From the NCBI GenBank assembly GCA_035268685.1, contig DATFKK010000111.1, positions 31,228 through 95,227 of the forward strand: a DNA stretch of 64,000 nucleotides. The letters run 5' to 3'. The notes below the pieces were generated by a model. That model was not told where the DNA came from, searched no databases, and worked only from the letters and a program-made list of their open reading frames with translations. The position numbers and the translations under genes were made by a program. The DNA comes from Candidatus Krumholzibacteriia bacterium. GTDB taxonomy: Bacteria; Krumholzibacteriota; Krumholzibacteriia; JAJRXK01. Below, piece after piece: positions 63,910 to 64,000 of this stretch (position 1 is its first letter; the number at the start of each line of letters is the position of its first letter).

Positions 63910-64000
63910 TCAGGCGCCGTCGGGATCGGCCATGCGGGCGGCTCGCTCCATGACCGTGGTGTGCAGGTCCCGCTTGTACTGCACGATCCGCTCGCGCAGG
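63910..64000 (-). CDS. C-terminal end of an unrecognised protein (partial)
   Basis: An open frame enters from the right edge and ends at a TGA (63910-63912 on the minus strand). It gives 29 residues, LRERIVQYKRDLHTTVMERA and then a short ADPDGA tail. The helix-like, charged sequence resembles the end of a helical soluble protein, but no family is recognisable. The start lies outside the window. Confidence 0.5.
   Translation of the reverse strand, partial: LRERIVQYKRDLHTTVMERAARMADPDGA

Overview
The window is 64 kb of uniformly GC-rich (roughly 70% by eye), gene-dense bacterial chromosome. No rRNA, tRNA, CRISPR array, insertion sequence, phage gene or integrase was recognised. Several traits suggest a member of the FCB-related candidate phyla (for example Krumholzibacteriota or Eisenbacteria) rather than a proteobacterium or actinobacterium. 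These are a secreted protein ending in a FlgD/Por-secretion-like C-terminal domain, a SusC-like TonB receptor with a carboxypeptidase-regulatory N-domain paired with a DUF4249-type lipoprotein, a DUF2723 membrane protein, and a heme A synthase with an Asn-type motif. This placement is inferred from gene content only. The cell is Gram-negative (TonB receptors, lipoproteins) and probably aerobic (heme A synthesis).

Layout. 1-8.8 kb: amino-acid metabolism. Two separate genes match the two halves of the saccharopine pathway of lysine breakdown, with an Na+-coupled NSS transporter, a PLP aminotransferase and an alpha-oxoamine synthase (glycine C-acetyltransferase type) between them. 8.9-11.5 kb: an outer-membrane-like protein, then an LMW-phosphatase/fructosamine-kinase pair that looks like a protein-deglycation unit. 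11.5-16.4 kb: TonB receptor, VOC protein, secreted protein and an Ada-like alkyl-DNA repair protein. 16.5-20.5 kb: a TPR lipoprotein, histidine ammonia-lyase with a thioredoxin-fold protein and a VOC protein, and a CnoX-like thioredoxin-TPR protein. 20.6-23.2 kb: YfiR-like protein with a hybrid histidine kinase. 23.3-27.0 kb: VOC protein, TonB receptor and DUF4249-type lipoprotein. 27.0-32.7 kb: envelope glycolipid or polysaccharide genes (two GT4 enzymes, a flippase-like protein, a degenerate PAP2-like protein and a polytopic glycosyltransferase). 32.7-36.5 kb: thioredoxin-like protein, heme A synthase and a chemoreceptor. 36.6-41.8 kb: methylmalonyl-CoA mutase small and large subunits plus the MeaB GTPase. 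41.8-43.2 kb: small Cys-rich protein, lipoprotein and a 0.5 kb leader. 43.2-49.4 kb: glutamate dehydrogenase followed by two tandem PEP-synthase-like ATP-grasp proteins, the second with an N-terminal sensor-like region and a C-terminal nucleotidyltransferase domain. 49.4-56.6 kb: metallophosphoesterase, DUF2723 protein, seven-repeat IPT/TIG secreted protein and an AbgT transporter. 56.6-63.8 kb: a signalling island with two paralogous NarL-type regulators, an HD-GYP phosphodiesterase, a PAS hybrid-like kinase, and a NarX-type kinase overlapping an SBP-like lipoprotein gene.

Metabolically the window points to a scavenger of peptides and amino acids. Lysine (saccharopine route), histidine (HutH), glutamate (GDH), threonine/glycine (KBL-like), propionyl-CoA from branched or odd-chain substrates (methylmalonyl-CoA mutase) and dipeptide-like compounds (AbgT, NSS) are all served. 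The most unusual element is the glutamate dehydrogenase-linked pair of PPDK/PEP-synthase-like proteins. Both have an ATP-grasp fold without the phospho-histidine and PEP domains, share a C-terminal GRWGS...HF domain, and one is fused to an MNT/Pol-beta-type nucleotidyltransferase. This pair is the best candidate for an undescribed regulatory or modification system.
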